A DNA stretch of 64,000 nt. It comes from Notospermus geniculatus. Taxonomy: Eukaryota; Nemertea; Pilidiophora; Heteronemertea; Lineidae. The stretch spans positions 1,018,276 through 1,082,275 of the forward strand of contig NMRB01000004.1 in NCBI GenBank assembly GCA_002633025.1. The letters run 5' to 3'. The notes below the pieces were generated by a model. It had not been told where the DNA came from and made no database searches. It saw only the letters and a list, made by a program, of their open reading frames with translations. Below are positions 10,138-21,000 of this stretch, one piece after another. The position numbers and the translations under genes were made by a program. Within the stretch, counting starts at the first letter, position 1; each line of letters begins with the position of its first letter.

Positions 10138-12702
10138 TCAGTCCAATGCCACATCACCAGCACCACCAGTTCCTCCAGTTTCGGAACTGGAAGCAGCCTT
10201 TTCCTGAGTGCCAGACAAAACATTAAGTAACAAGTCCAATTTGCTCATAATTCGTGTCTCCACACCCTGGAGCTTCTCGTCAACACTTGACATTATTTTT
10301 GTTTCCATTTCTGCTATCTTTTTATCTACAACTTCTAAGACAGCATCTTGTGTTGCAGAACCTTCCTTGCCACTGACTTCACCAGTTGGTGACTCTGTCT
10401 GTGGAACAGACTGTACATGTTCCCGTTGCTTTGACACAGCACCACAGATATTCCGTAATGAGCTCAATGTGGCTTGAGAATCTGACATCTGTCCACTCAT
10501 CATGCTTTGCATCATGTTGATTATATCTCCTCCTGTTGGCGAGCCCTGTGATCCTTGACTTGTGAATCCTGTAGCACCACCTGTTGACATGTGAGACATC
10601 ATTGCAAGGAGTCCTGTCATTCCCGCTGCCCCAGCTCCAGGTGACATCATGGATGAAGCACCCTGTTGAGACTGAAATGAAATGTACAAACATGAAGATT
10701 CGGTGCGACTTGATTTCTGACAGTGGTGTGGAGGATGAAGTACATCTGACACTAACTAAACATTACCTCTTGGCGATTTTTAACAGATTGTAACATATGC
10801 TTGGCCTCATCAGGTATAGTCTGCCCCATGTCATTGAGGAGTTCTTCCACTTTGAAGTAGTCAATGGTTCCCATGGAGGTGGATGGAGAACTTGCCCTTC
10901 TTGTCCCAATTTTAAAGATCTTCAATTGCTTTTTGTTTTCATGTTTTAAGAACTGAAATAAAAGTACATGTATCAATATGATCATTTTGTGCATATCACA
11001 TGCTTTGTTTCAAGTTCTACAACCCCTTCCACATGGCCTACAAGTGATACTACACATGTACTTGTGATACATGAAAAGTTGAGTACTGGCAATCTATTTT
11101 TGGTACTGACTGAGCACAACAACAGCCACAAGATAATACCTGCTGAAACCTGCACATTCAATATGAAGCTTAGACTTAAAGATAATGTATCACGGATATT
11201 TTCGCGGGCCACGAAATTCATTGTTTATTTACATTTTGTTTGTTTATGTCCAGGCTTTCTTTGTCTTATGAGTAAATTGTTGGTGGCATGCCCCTCTAGA
11301 AATTCTGTTGATTCCAAAAGTATTCATTTTGGTGGGTTGGCATGTCCCAAACGTCCAAAATAACATAATGTAAACATCCATGTTTACAAACATTGAATGT
11401 AAACAATGAAGTCGTGATATATTATCTTTAATGTGAAAATTTGATTCCGAACAGCACACTCTTTTCAACTTCAACTCACTTTTATGGTACAGTCTGAAAC
11501 AGGCATCTCAAAGAGCACATCCTTCATATACAACTCTGCTCCACTTCTGCTTTTGATTTTAGTTCCTTTTCCAGTTCCAATATAACCATGCTTATCTGAT
11601 TGAACTTCAATGTATTTTGCTTCACTTATAACTGATATCCCCTTAAGACACTCATTGGGACCACTCTGAGAAGGTACTAAGCTGATTGTACAGGGAGGGA
11701 TAGGATCTGTAGTGACATGATGACTCGGGCAACAAAGAATTACAGTGTTGGCATAACTGTCGTCAACTTCATCATCATAACTCAATGGCCTGAAATGAAA
11801 TTTGTTCATACAGTTCCCAGCTGATTGCGAGGCTGAGGGGGTTGGGTTTGGGCATGGAGGTATTAAAATAAGATTTTATACCTCCATGGTCTGGGCTATT
11901 ACTATATTAGCATAGCATAGCATAGCATAGCGAGTAGGCGTTGTGGTCCTATTGGATCTTTGCCCAAATATTAGGCCTTGGATGGTGGGAGACTATTTTT
12001 GTTGTAGGCCTAGCCTATATAGCCTTAGGCCTAATCTATATTATAATTGACGGTGGCACATTTACTTCGAACACGAACTCCTCCGTGATTTCTGATCGAA
12101 ATGGCACCATTTTCACAGAAAGTGTTGAGAATGACATGGGGGTGGCCCTTAAGCGGGTGGCATTACATTTTTTTACCCTTAAGCGAATAAAATGCACGAA
12201 GAAACTTCCAATGATTTGCAATGCCCACTAGCCTGGTTCCGCTGGCCACCGTGTAGATGGCGCTGCGTACGCAACACCATCTACACGGTGGCCATGGTGG
12301 CCGACGGAACCAGGTATAATGCATTGTCTTCAACCAGGCAGGGTCAGCGACGGATCCAGGATTTCGGGAAAGAGGGGGCGCACTGTGCTAGAAACATTGA
12401 AATCTACGGTGAATTTCAATGATTTGCTCCAAATTTCAGAATTTCACGGTCGATTTTAAAGATTTTTTGGCCGAACAGGGGGGCGTGCGGCGGGTGCGCC
12501 CCCCTTGGATCCGCGCCTGAGGGTGATCAGGAAATAGGAACTTCAACACATAAAACTGCTGCCATCTGCCTCCCATAGGCCTAGATTATTGTCCGAGGAG
12601 TTGAACATTTTCCACCCACACAGAGACGTCCAGCAAAATGCCATCCTCTGGCCACATGCATCCTGTGAATGTGCTCGCCACGGCGGGTACCATGCTAGTC
12701 AT
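10138..12702 (-). CDS. PAAT: PAAT homologue (ATPase associated with ABC transporters; C10orf88)
   Basis: Human PAAT is described as an ATPase that associates with ABC transporters, including mitochondrial ABCB7, ABCB8 and ABCB10. Supported minus-strand exons are 11480-11789, 10767-10952 and 10138-10671, joining in phase 0. The first carries a beta-rich domain with LSYDDEVDDSYANTVILCC, EAKYIEVQSDKHGYIGTGKG and ELYMKDVLFEMPVSDCTIK. The second carries KIFKIGTRRASS and the hallmark IDYFKVEELLNDMGQTI followed by PDEAKHMLQSV, which parallels the human segment around 'IDLDKVQTIMESMG'. The last is Met/Gly/Ser-rich, then has a helical stretch (VDKKIAEMETKIMSSVDEKL) ending GAGDVALD. The extent includes a tentative first exon, 12620-12702 (ATG at 12700-12702, internal ATG at 12691-12693), whose donor phase matches the next exon. 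That exon is not proven. Identification rests on remembered similarity and domain order, not on a search. Confidence 0.75.
11916..11937. repeat. (AGCAT)n microsatellite
   Basis: The pentamer AGCAT is repeated four times in tandem, upstream of the main PAAT exon within its presumed first intron. Confidence 0.8.
12231..12314. repeat. Foldback element with GGCCACCGTGTAGATGG arms
   Basis: The arms are CCTGGTTCCG plus GGCCACCGTGTAGATGG on the left and their reverse complements on the right. The centre is about 15 bp. It lies in the presumed first intron of PAAT and has the form of a small palindromic MITE. Confidence 0.8.
12345..12520. mobile_element. GGATCC-ended short repeat, copy 1
   Basis: This repeat of about 175 bp starts CGGATCCAGGATTTCGGGAA and ends near CCTTGGATCCGCGCCTGA, giving GGATCC-containing inverted ends. 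It contains the family core GAAACATTGAAATCTAC. Related copies are at 17501-17639 (same orientation, diverged) and 22175-22350 (opposite orientation). It carries no coding sequence and looks like a non-autonomous element. Confidence 0.75.
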
Positions 12703-15034
12703 GCTAATTGCCGTTCTTAGCCTCTGAGTAGTTTTTAACATATTAAAGCCTAGGCTTAATGATGATGATGATATTTGCACCAGTACATAGTTGCCATGAA
12801 GCTAGTAGACAGTTACATACGCTCTCATGACTGTATGCACGTATCAGTAGCTAGGCTTAGTTAGTTGTGCATTAGCTGCACGCACGCATGCACTATCTCT
12901 GCTGTGCATGCAGCACTCCCACAGCAGCATGTGCAGTAATCTAAACTCACACATCACTTTCCTTCACAATATGGGCGATATAAAGCCCACCCTTTATCTC
13001 CCATTGCGTCTGAATTTCAAAACCAATTGATCTTTCCATAATATGAACCCAAATGTAGACGATGGATCAAGAGAGACGAAGTAAAAGGGTCTTTTTCAGC
13101 AGAAAAAACTGCAAAGATTTTGTTTCATGGGCGCAGCCATATTTGTTGCTGACGTCGTTAAAAGTTTGTCGCTGGGCAAATCCATCCTTCAAAGTAGGCC
13201 TTCTTGTTGATTTGGCAGATTATTTGTTGAGGGATAATAAGAAGGTATTGAGAGAGCGAATGACTGATTCTGTATTGCCCGGTACCCTCTTCACATCTTA
13301 TTTATCGATGGTTTTGTTGAAGAGGCACTTTTGTCATGTCTGTCTTCATTTCGCGGTAGCTCTGGATTGAGTTGTCTTTGATAAGCAGGTGATGACGACC
13401 ACAACGAAAGTTGTTTTCATTGGAGATTTGGTCACGGAAGTGAACGCACGTTTCAGAATTATTGCGAATTTTCGTGTTCGTAATGTCATCAAATTGAGAC
13501 TGCTCACCTTTAAAGCTAAGTTCACACTTCGTTATGTCTGAAGGTAAGCATTGAAACAAATTTCATTTCCACTTTCCCTCATAATTTCGGCTGCCGACCA
13601 TCACAATGCATGCATGCATGCTGATGGAGTGATGCTGCCAGTATTTACTGGCACTTACTGGCAGTAGTGCCATCCATCATCCCATGGCCATGCAGGTGTG
13701 ACAGGAATCAGCGTCCTAGGAATGCAGATCCACCAAACAATAGCCCGCTATTGTAAAGATTATAGCGCGCAGCGCGGCGGCGAAGCGCTTTTATGGCAAT
13801 ATACACGAGGGGAGAAAAAAGTACCCAGAATTCATTGCGAATCCACATACTGACAGTTTCAAAAAAGTGTAACTTTAAGAAATTCGTTGTTTGCCCATGG
13901 GGTCCCGGGAACCGCGGGCGCCGTCGCGAAAACGAGAGGGAGGCGCACGAATAAATATATTTCTGTTCACCGAGGGTTACCCCCGAAAAATGTAACAAGT
14001 GAAGTAGTTCAAGTCGAATGACCAATTCGGGAAAAGAAGTTTTTGTCGACGTGTTCGGCTTCCGGTTTTGGAAAAGTGACTGGCCACCATCTTGGAGTGT
14101 TGCAATCTGGGAGAATTTAGATCTCGTTTCGTGCGTGATCAGTTCACCCACGCGTTCTAGACCCAACGTTCGTACTCAACACCAACTTAAATAATTATTT
14201 GAAGCACGTCGTGAAAAGAATATACGGAAATATTTCTGAAATGGGCCTATATCGCATGATCTCCGCCCCTCTCGGGCAAACGACATCGCCGCCATTTGCA
14301 ATAACGCGTTGCTAAGCAAACGTCACCACGTCGCAAGACGCAACGTCATTGGTCAAGCATCCGTTCACGTCTCACTACACAGTTTTGACGAGAATGGCAT
14401 GTGACGTCAGAATCTTTCCAGGTCTCACCACACAGTTTTGGCAGGGAGGATTTATGGCACTGCCGTCAGGCCTACCACCACCACCATGGCCAGACAGCGC
14501 CCCATGACTTTACCAGGAGGACTTATTATCAAGCTAGGGGCCTGGGGGTTTCCCCCAGAAAGGGGGGGTTCAGGGGGTCTCCCCCCGACCTTGCGCTGCT
14601 GCGCGCTCACATGTCGTTGGACATTTTCATATTATTTGAATGGTCATGGTCTCTCCAGCCATATTCTATAATCCCTTGCTGAACAATAAGACAGGTATGA
14701 CATGAATCAGCGTCCTAAGAATGCAGATCCGCCAAACAATAGCCCGCTAGGGCCTATTGTAAGGTTATCTTCGAATGGTCATGGTCTCTCTAGGCATATT
14801 CTAATCCATTGCTGAACAATAAGACCGGACTTTGATTCCAGGGGGACTTGGATTTCTTTCACACCTCATGACCTGCCATGCATGATGCTATCGACAAGCC
14901 CTAGGCCCTACCGCGTCATTGCCCGGCCCGCCCCCTACTTACTAGGCCTACTTCTATCGAGGCTAGCCTTTAGGCGTACCTTGGAGGAATCCTCCAAGGA
15001 GGGCGTAGCCTACTAAGATTTTTTCATCTTTCAG
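12703..15034. other. Spacer between PAAT and FANK1 with local duplications
   Basis: The two flanking genes are divergent, so this interval should contain both promoters and the first FANK1 exon, which I could not identify. Two blocks occur twice: the AATCAGCGTCCTAGGAATGC block at about 13705 and 14704, and the TCGAATGGTCATGGTCTCTC-like block at about 14637 and 14771. These are local duplications of a repeat. A GC-rich zone occupies about 13740-14600. Long open frames here, for example 13062-13370 and 13708-14166, lack splice support and recognisable motifs and are not called. Confidence 0.55.
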
Positions 15035-18000
15035 ACCCTCCACCCCGTCCACCGCCCCCGGTAGCAGGAGCTATTACTCATTACAATATCGAGCTGCAAT
15101 GGGGAGATCCCCTAGATAGGGTAAATGAATTGATGAGTTGCCGAAAAGGGGACAACAGGGCCAAAGTTATTCTACAGCAGGAGGACAAGCGAGGAGGTTG
15201 GGATATAGTGTACAGGTTGGTGAACAGATCAATAAATTAGCTCCTGATTGCTGTATCTATTGTCATGTCATTATTGATTATTCTGATCTCTTCTTGCATA
15301 TCAAACTCAATAATCACCACAAAAGCAGCCATAGGCAGCAGGCCTACACTTACACTATCTATAATGTTCAGAATTTGATAGAGTGGCCTGAAATGTCAAC
15401 TTGTGTGCTGAGTGAGTGGACCAGTTGTTCATTTCAGGTGATTGCAATTTGCATGGCATGTAATGTATGAATGACATCTCCATGTCTTTGAGTACTTTTT
15501 GGATCACCCATCTTTAAACATCTTAAAGTTATGAACCTTTTAAATCAGTTGTCGAGAATGTTTTTCCTGAATTGCAGTGAATGAATGGATGTGAATGCTA
15601 CTTATTGCTTTTAAAATCAATATTTGAAATTACGCTGATTCATTGCATTGGCATGTTTTTATGAGTTTCTTTACCTAATTTCAGCATATTAAATAGCTTG
15701 GAATCCTAACTGTTTTGTTTAGCTATGGTAGGCCTATTTTGTTTTCAGAATTTATCCCTGGTACATACTAAAACATTTTTGTGGTTTCAGTTTCATTGGA
15801 TTCGTGTAGCTAGACAGAACAAAAATATTTCTTATGTTTGATTGTTAGTGCCATGCCCCAGCAGGGAAGAAAATTTTCTGTATGATAGTTCAGTTGATAT
15901 ATTTAGGCCAGTTATCGTCCCACTTGCCAGCAGTCAGTTGTTCAGTGAAGTGTTATGACTGAGTTATCAGCAATTTGTTGAGCTATGCCCATGTATCAAA
16001 TGTGGAAATCAATTGTGGGAAAGGTCATTAAGTGATTGGAAAATAACCCTCTTTACAATTAGTAACCGTGACAACTGCACATTTATTTGTTCAGGTATTT
16101 CAGTCGGGTGCCTCAATTGAATTGAACTCTCAAAGCATTGCCATAAACACAACATTATTGCAAAACCATAATGACTAATGACTGGTTCATGTATGGTTCC
16201 ATGATGTGAGTGGGAACAGCGTCAACAACAGACAGGCTCACGTGGTATGAAAAATGCTGTGATGAATGATTATTACAGACTAATCATCTGTGATAACATT
16301 TAAACCTTTTAAAGCGAACCATTCCTTTGGTTATTTATTCCACACAATGCTGTGATCGGCGAACAAGTGGTGAAAACTTTCTATACATGCTTCTCCAGTG
16401 AAGCGTGTGAAAGTACTGTTATGAATTATTCATGTTGGGATAGAAAGCAAATGCCTGGCGGATGTCTGTGGACGATATATTAAAAAATTAAAAATGACAT
16501 GCTTTTGTCAGTTTGATGTTTCGCACTGTCTGCCTGGATGGATAGCATTTCATTAAAAACTTTGTCCTAATGGAATGATATGAACTCAAGTGTGTCACCT
16601 CATTAGTTTTGGGTTTTACTGCGAAAATGCTTCTTGAAATGAATTATGAAATTTGTTTGATAAAGGCATCTTGTTTATTGCACTTGCAGTATGTTTCCAG
16701 AAAGCTCTAGGCAATTTGCACTGGTATAATATTCTCCAATATTCTGTTGGTCTGTGGGTCATGTTTGGCTTAGATTGCCCCTTAGGCAAGGTACATATTA
16801 ACCCAATTTTTCGGATCTTGGCCAAATATTGGGTTTCAGAAGTAGTTTTGGGAACAACTTGAGGCTATTTCCCTGCCATGCCTGCTACCAATGGGGATCT
16901 AAGCTTTCAAATTTCTCCTTCAAAACTGTCAAGCCGTATCTGTCCCAAGTTTTGATACAGTTATGGGAACTGTGTGACTCTATGGACCTAGTTGCACATT
17001 GCTCCTCCTCTCAGGAGTCCGAGTGCGACAAAGGGAGCTAACTTGCAGGAGAAAACTTTCGGCTGCAGAGCCCTTCAGGAAAGCACTTAGGTAGATACTG
17101 AGTGGTGGTACCGGTATCTGTCATATGATGGCAAAATATCCTTCCTTTCTACCATGATATCAGTCAGAATAAAGGTGGCATTATATGCATTGACATGAAT
17201 GATTTACATTATTCCCCTCCCAAAAGGTAATAATCGTTCCATTCAAAAGTTATCTAAATTATAATTTGAATGAACAAATAAGTGAAGGCTTTAAATCACA
17301 ATAATTGCTCACATGTGGCTCGGCTGTATATCCATGACTGAATACATGTACATGACTACATTGGATTCTTTACATTTTAGGCAGACTTCAACATCCGTTA
17401 GTCATTGAAATGATTTTGGGAACAGTCAAATCTGTACTTTTCATTCTGCAGCTCAGATCCCATCCATGACCACGAGCTGATTTCAATTCCTTTGGTATTC
17501 AGGGGTGCATCCGTCCACGATTTCAGAAAAGAGGGGGCGCACTGTTCTAGAAACATTGAAATCTGCAATGAATTTCAGTGATTTGCTCCAGATTTCAGAA
17601 TTTGACAGTCAATTTAGTGCCCCCTGGATCCATGCCTGGTATTGATAAAGTCTTCGTTTGACCAAGTACTAAGTACCGTAATTTCCTGACTATAGGGCGC
17701 ACCTGACTATAAGGCGCACCCCCAATTTCACCCAAAATCTCTGATGAAATCCATACATAAGGCGCACCTCCCTATAAGGCGCAGTCCTGTCAGTGAATGC
17801 GTCAGTGCATATTATACACATACAATGCATGGCTGCTCAGTGTGCATTGACCCGACAACAGCCAAGACAATTACAGGGTCTGATTGCCTTGTTTGAACCC
17901 ATTGACATCTGCAATTCTGCTGTTGGTACTGATGGATCTGGTTGTATGATTTCTTAGCTTGTTGCGACAAATTAGGCCTAACTGAAACTTCATCAGTTCA

Positions 18001-21000
18001 CAGTTCACTGCATCATCTGTCAACCAGCACTGTGACAATAACTTTGGCTTGCATGCATCCATGCATGCTTGAATGTTTGGGTTCGTCAGTGTCTTGACAC
18101 TTCTGATCAAATTGTCAGACTGGATCCGCAGATAAGGCGCACCACCCTATAAGGCGCACCCCCAATTTTAGACCCTTCTTCAAGGAAAAAGGCTGCGCCT
18201 TATAGTCCGAAAAATACGGGTAATGTGAAATACCAGCTTGAAATTTTGGGAACAGTCTCGCCCAAATACATTGCCTTTTCTCGCTTGGGATTGGAATGCT
18301 TATGTTATTGTCCAGTATGTTCTCTTTGCAGTGGATACTCTAAGCGAACAGTGGTAGATGACCTGGAAGCTCTCCGTAATTATCGCTTCAGATTGCAATT
18401 TAAAACTGCCAGTGGCTCTAGTGAATGGAGCGCTCCATGTTCCATTGCGACAGCGAGTAAGTAAAGCTGTAATTAAATAGACTGAACGGCAGGCAGGAGC
18501 GAATCCAATCAACCTTTTATTTGACACCTCTGACAAGAGCACACATGTCACCTCCATTTCCATAGTATCGTAATAATCATCCCCACAAATGCCCTATTCA
18601 GTATGTTCAAAACATCTCTAAGGACGAACTTGCCCGTATTTTAAAAAAAGATTGAAGCTCAATGAATCGATATCTATCCCATAAAGTGATGTGTCACATC
18701 GAATCTAGAAATTACCAGTATGGCACTTCATCAATATTCAATCATGCGAGGACTGGTTGAACCTATCCCAGTGGATTAACCAGGATTTATGTTAACTGAA
18801 GTAAATTGTTTTACTGAGTGCTCTGTCAATGTTAATTACAATTTCATGTAAATTTATGTACATGTACGTACATTGATTTAAAGTTGATCTGAAGTTGCAT
18901 TAGTGTGCAGGGCAACAGGATCGATTTGGCATGTACATCATGAACATGTACTTAATGTAATTGTCGTTCATGCCCGAGCATTTTGGGCATTTTGGTTTTT
19001 CAGTGTGGCTGTTTTTCTGTGTGATTGCCATTGTTCGGAACACACTGGGAAACGGACTCGCTGTTTCTCTGTGTGTCGCTCATTGTCCAGTCGCCGCTTA
19101 TTCCGTCAATCTATTGTATTGTCACACTGAAAAACGTTACACCGGTATGTCTTTGGTAGACAAGCAAGCTGTGTGATGGTTGAATGAAGCTAATAAGAAA
19201 CAAGTTTCAAGTTATTCATTCCGTTGAGGTAACTTTTCCATTGGATCTTTTCAGAGGAGCCTTTAACGTCAGAAAACCTACATCGGGCAGTGAAAAGGGA
19301 AGACGTTATGGAAATAGAAAAAGTCTTAGGTTCAGGGTAAAGCAGATTTGTCACCTTATTTGTGACCAAGTCTGGCAAAACCCGGCCAGAGTCACTGAAC
19401 ATCACAGGGTTAACAGGTTATGTTGGGAGTCTGATCACAATGAAAAAACAATGGTCTGTTAGTGGCAAATAAAGCCTTATCGATTGTGCAATAAAGGGCA
19501 GGAATGATCAAGGCCTATGTCACTCCCCAGCGACTTTGTCCGGGTTTTCACAGACTGGGTCACATTTGAGTCTTTCTATTGTATTAGACCCCGATTACAT
19601 AGAATTATACGGTATACAAAAACGCCGGTTAACAAAGGCTTTAAATGGATTCACGACCGTGAAGCCATTGTTAACCGGCATTTTCGTATACTTCTATGTA
19701 TATGTAATCGGGGCCTTATGGGCTCACAGGAGAGTGGCAGAGTTAAAGCATCGGTGCCTGATACCTCTGAGGTTCTGGGTTCAATCCAAGTTAGTTGGAC
19801 TTTATGTGATAGAGGAGTTTTAAAGGATCAAGTTAAATTTGTATCTTTTCTGCTTCAGTGCCTGTATAAACTTTTATATCTGGTTTCAGGGATGTCAGTA
19901 TAGAAACACCCGACAAGTATGGTTTCACAGCTCTCATGAATGCAGCACAGAAAGGCTGTAAAAGGTAACATCATACATGTATACTGGCACCTGTTTCATA
20001 AATGCCAAAGTTTCATTGAGCTGATTACGCATTCTGGCACAATATCAATACTGGTATGCATTTTATTCCATCGAGATCGATTTTTACTCGGCCACTTTAC
20101 GACTTCGATTTTCCAGTGTATGTAAACTCCTCATCTCAAAATGTGCGAATGTCGATGAACCAAATGAATCTGACAAAACTGCATTGATGCTTGCTGCATA
20201 TTCTGGTCGACTTCCGATTGTGAAACTGCTTCGAAAAAACAATGCTCGGTACGATACACACGACAAGGGCGGTTCAACACCCCTCCATTACGCTGTGGAT
20301 GGCAGCAACAGAGAGGTCATCGAATGGATGATAGACGATGGTGCCGATGTGAATATCACAGACAATGTTTCGGGATGGACACCGTTGCTAAGAGTGGGTT
20401 AGTGTCTGTCACAGGTTTTAAATTAAAGCTCTTGAGCCTCTTGTTTCTGCAAGTCTATTGATCAGTGCCCTCCAGTAGAAAAACACCAAGAGATTTAACT
20501 AGTGGATATCACATTTACAATTCTTCATCTTTCAGCTGCTGTGACTGGAAACCGTGACGTAGCCAGGCTTCTGATTGGCAAAGGGGCAAAAATTGACCAC
20601 AAGGACAGAGATGGCAAGACAACTCTGATGGTGGCTGTAGTCAATGGCCACCAGCCTCTGGTCGAGCTCTTACTGGAGCACAAGGCAGATATTTATGTGA
20701 AGAATGAGGTATGTCAAGTGTGGTCCATGTAAGCCCTTAGCAACGGCTATGAAGTAGGGGGCACAATGGGGAATGGACCACTGACATGTTCTAGATAGGA
20801 TGATTTGGAATTTAATGATTGGTATTGGAATTGGAATGATAACAAATTTTGTATCTTTTATTTATGATAACACATGTGTTTATTTATTTCAGTATGGAAA
20901 GACAGCCTTCGACATGGCACACTCATTGGAGAGACAGGTATGTATTTCATGATTCACTAATCCCCTCAGTACAATGACAGTGCATTTCATCATCAATAGA

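Noticed and set aside
13062-13370. 102-residue plus-strand frame before FANK1
   Set aside because: No recognisable domain, no splice site giving the phase required by the FANK1 exon at 15035, and repeats lie close by.
13708-14166. 152-residue minus-strand frame
   Set aside because: It covers the locally duplicated AATCAGCGTCC repeat and reads as a chance frame in GC-rich DNA.
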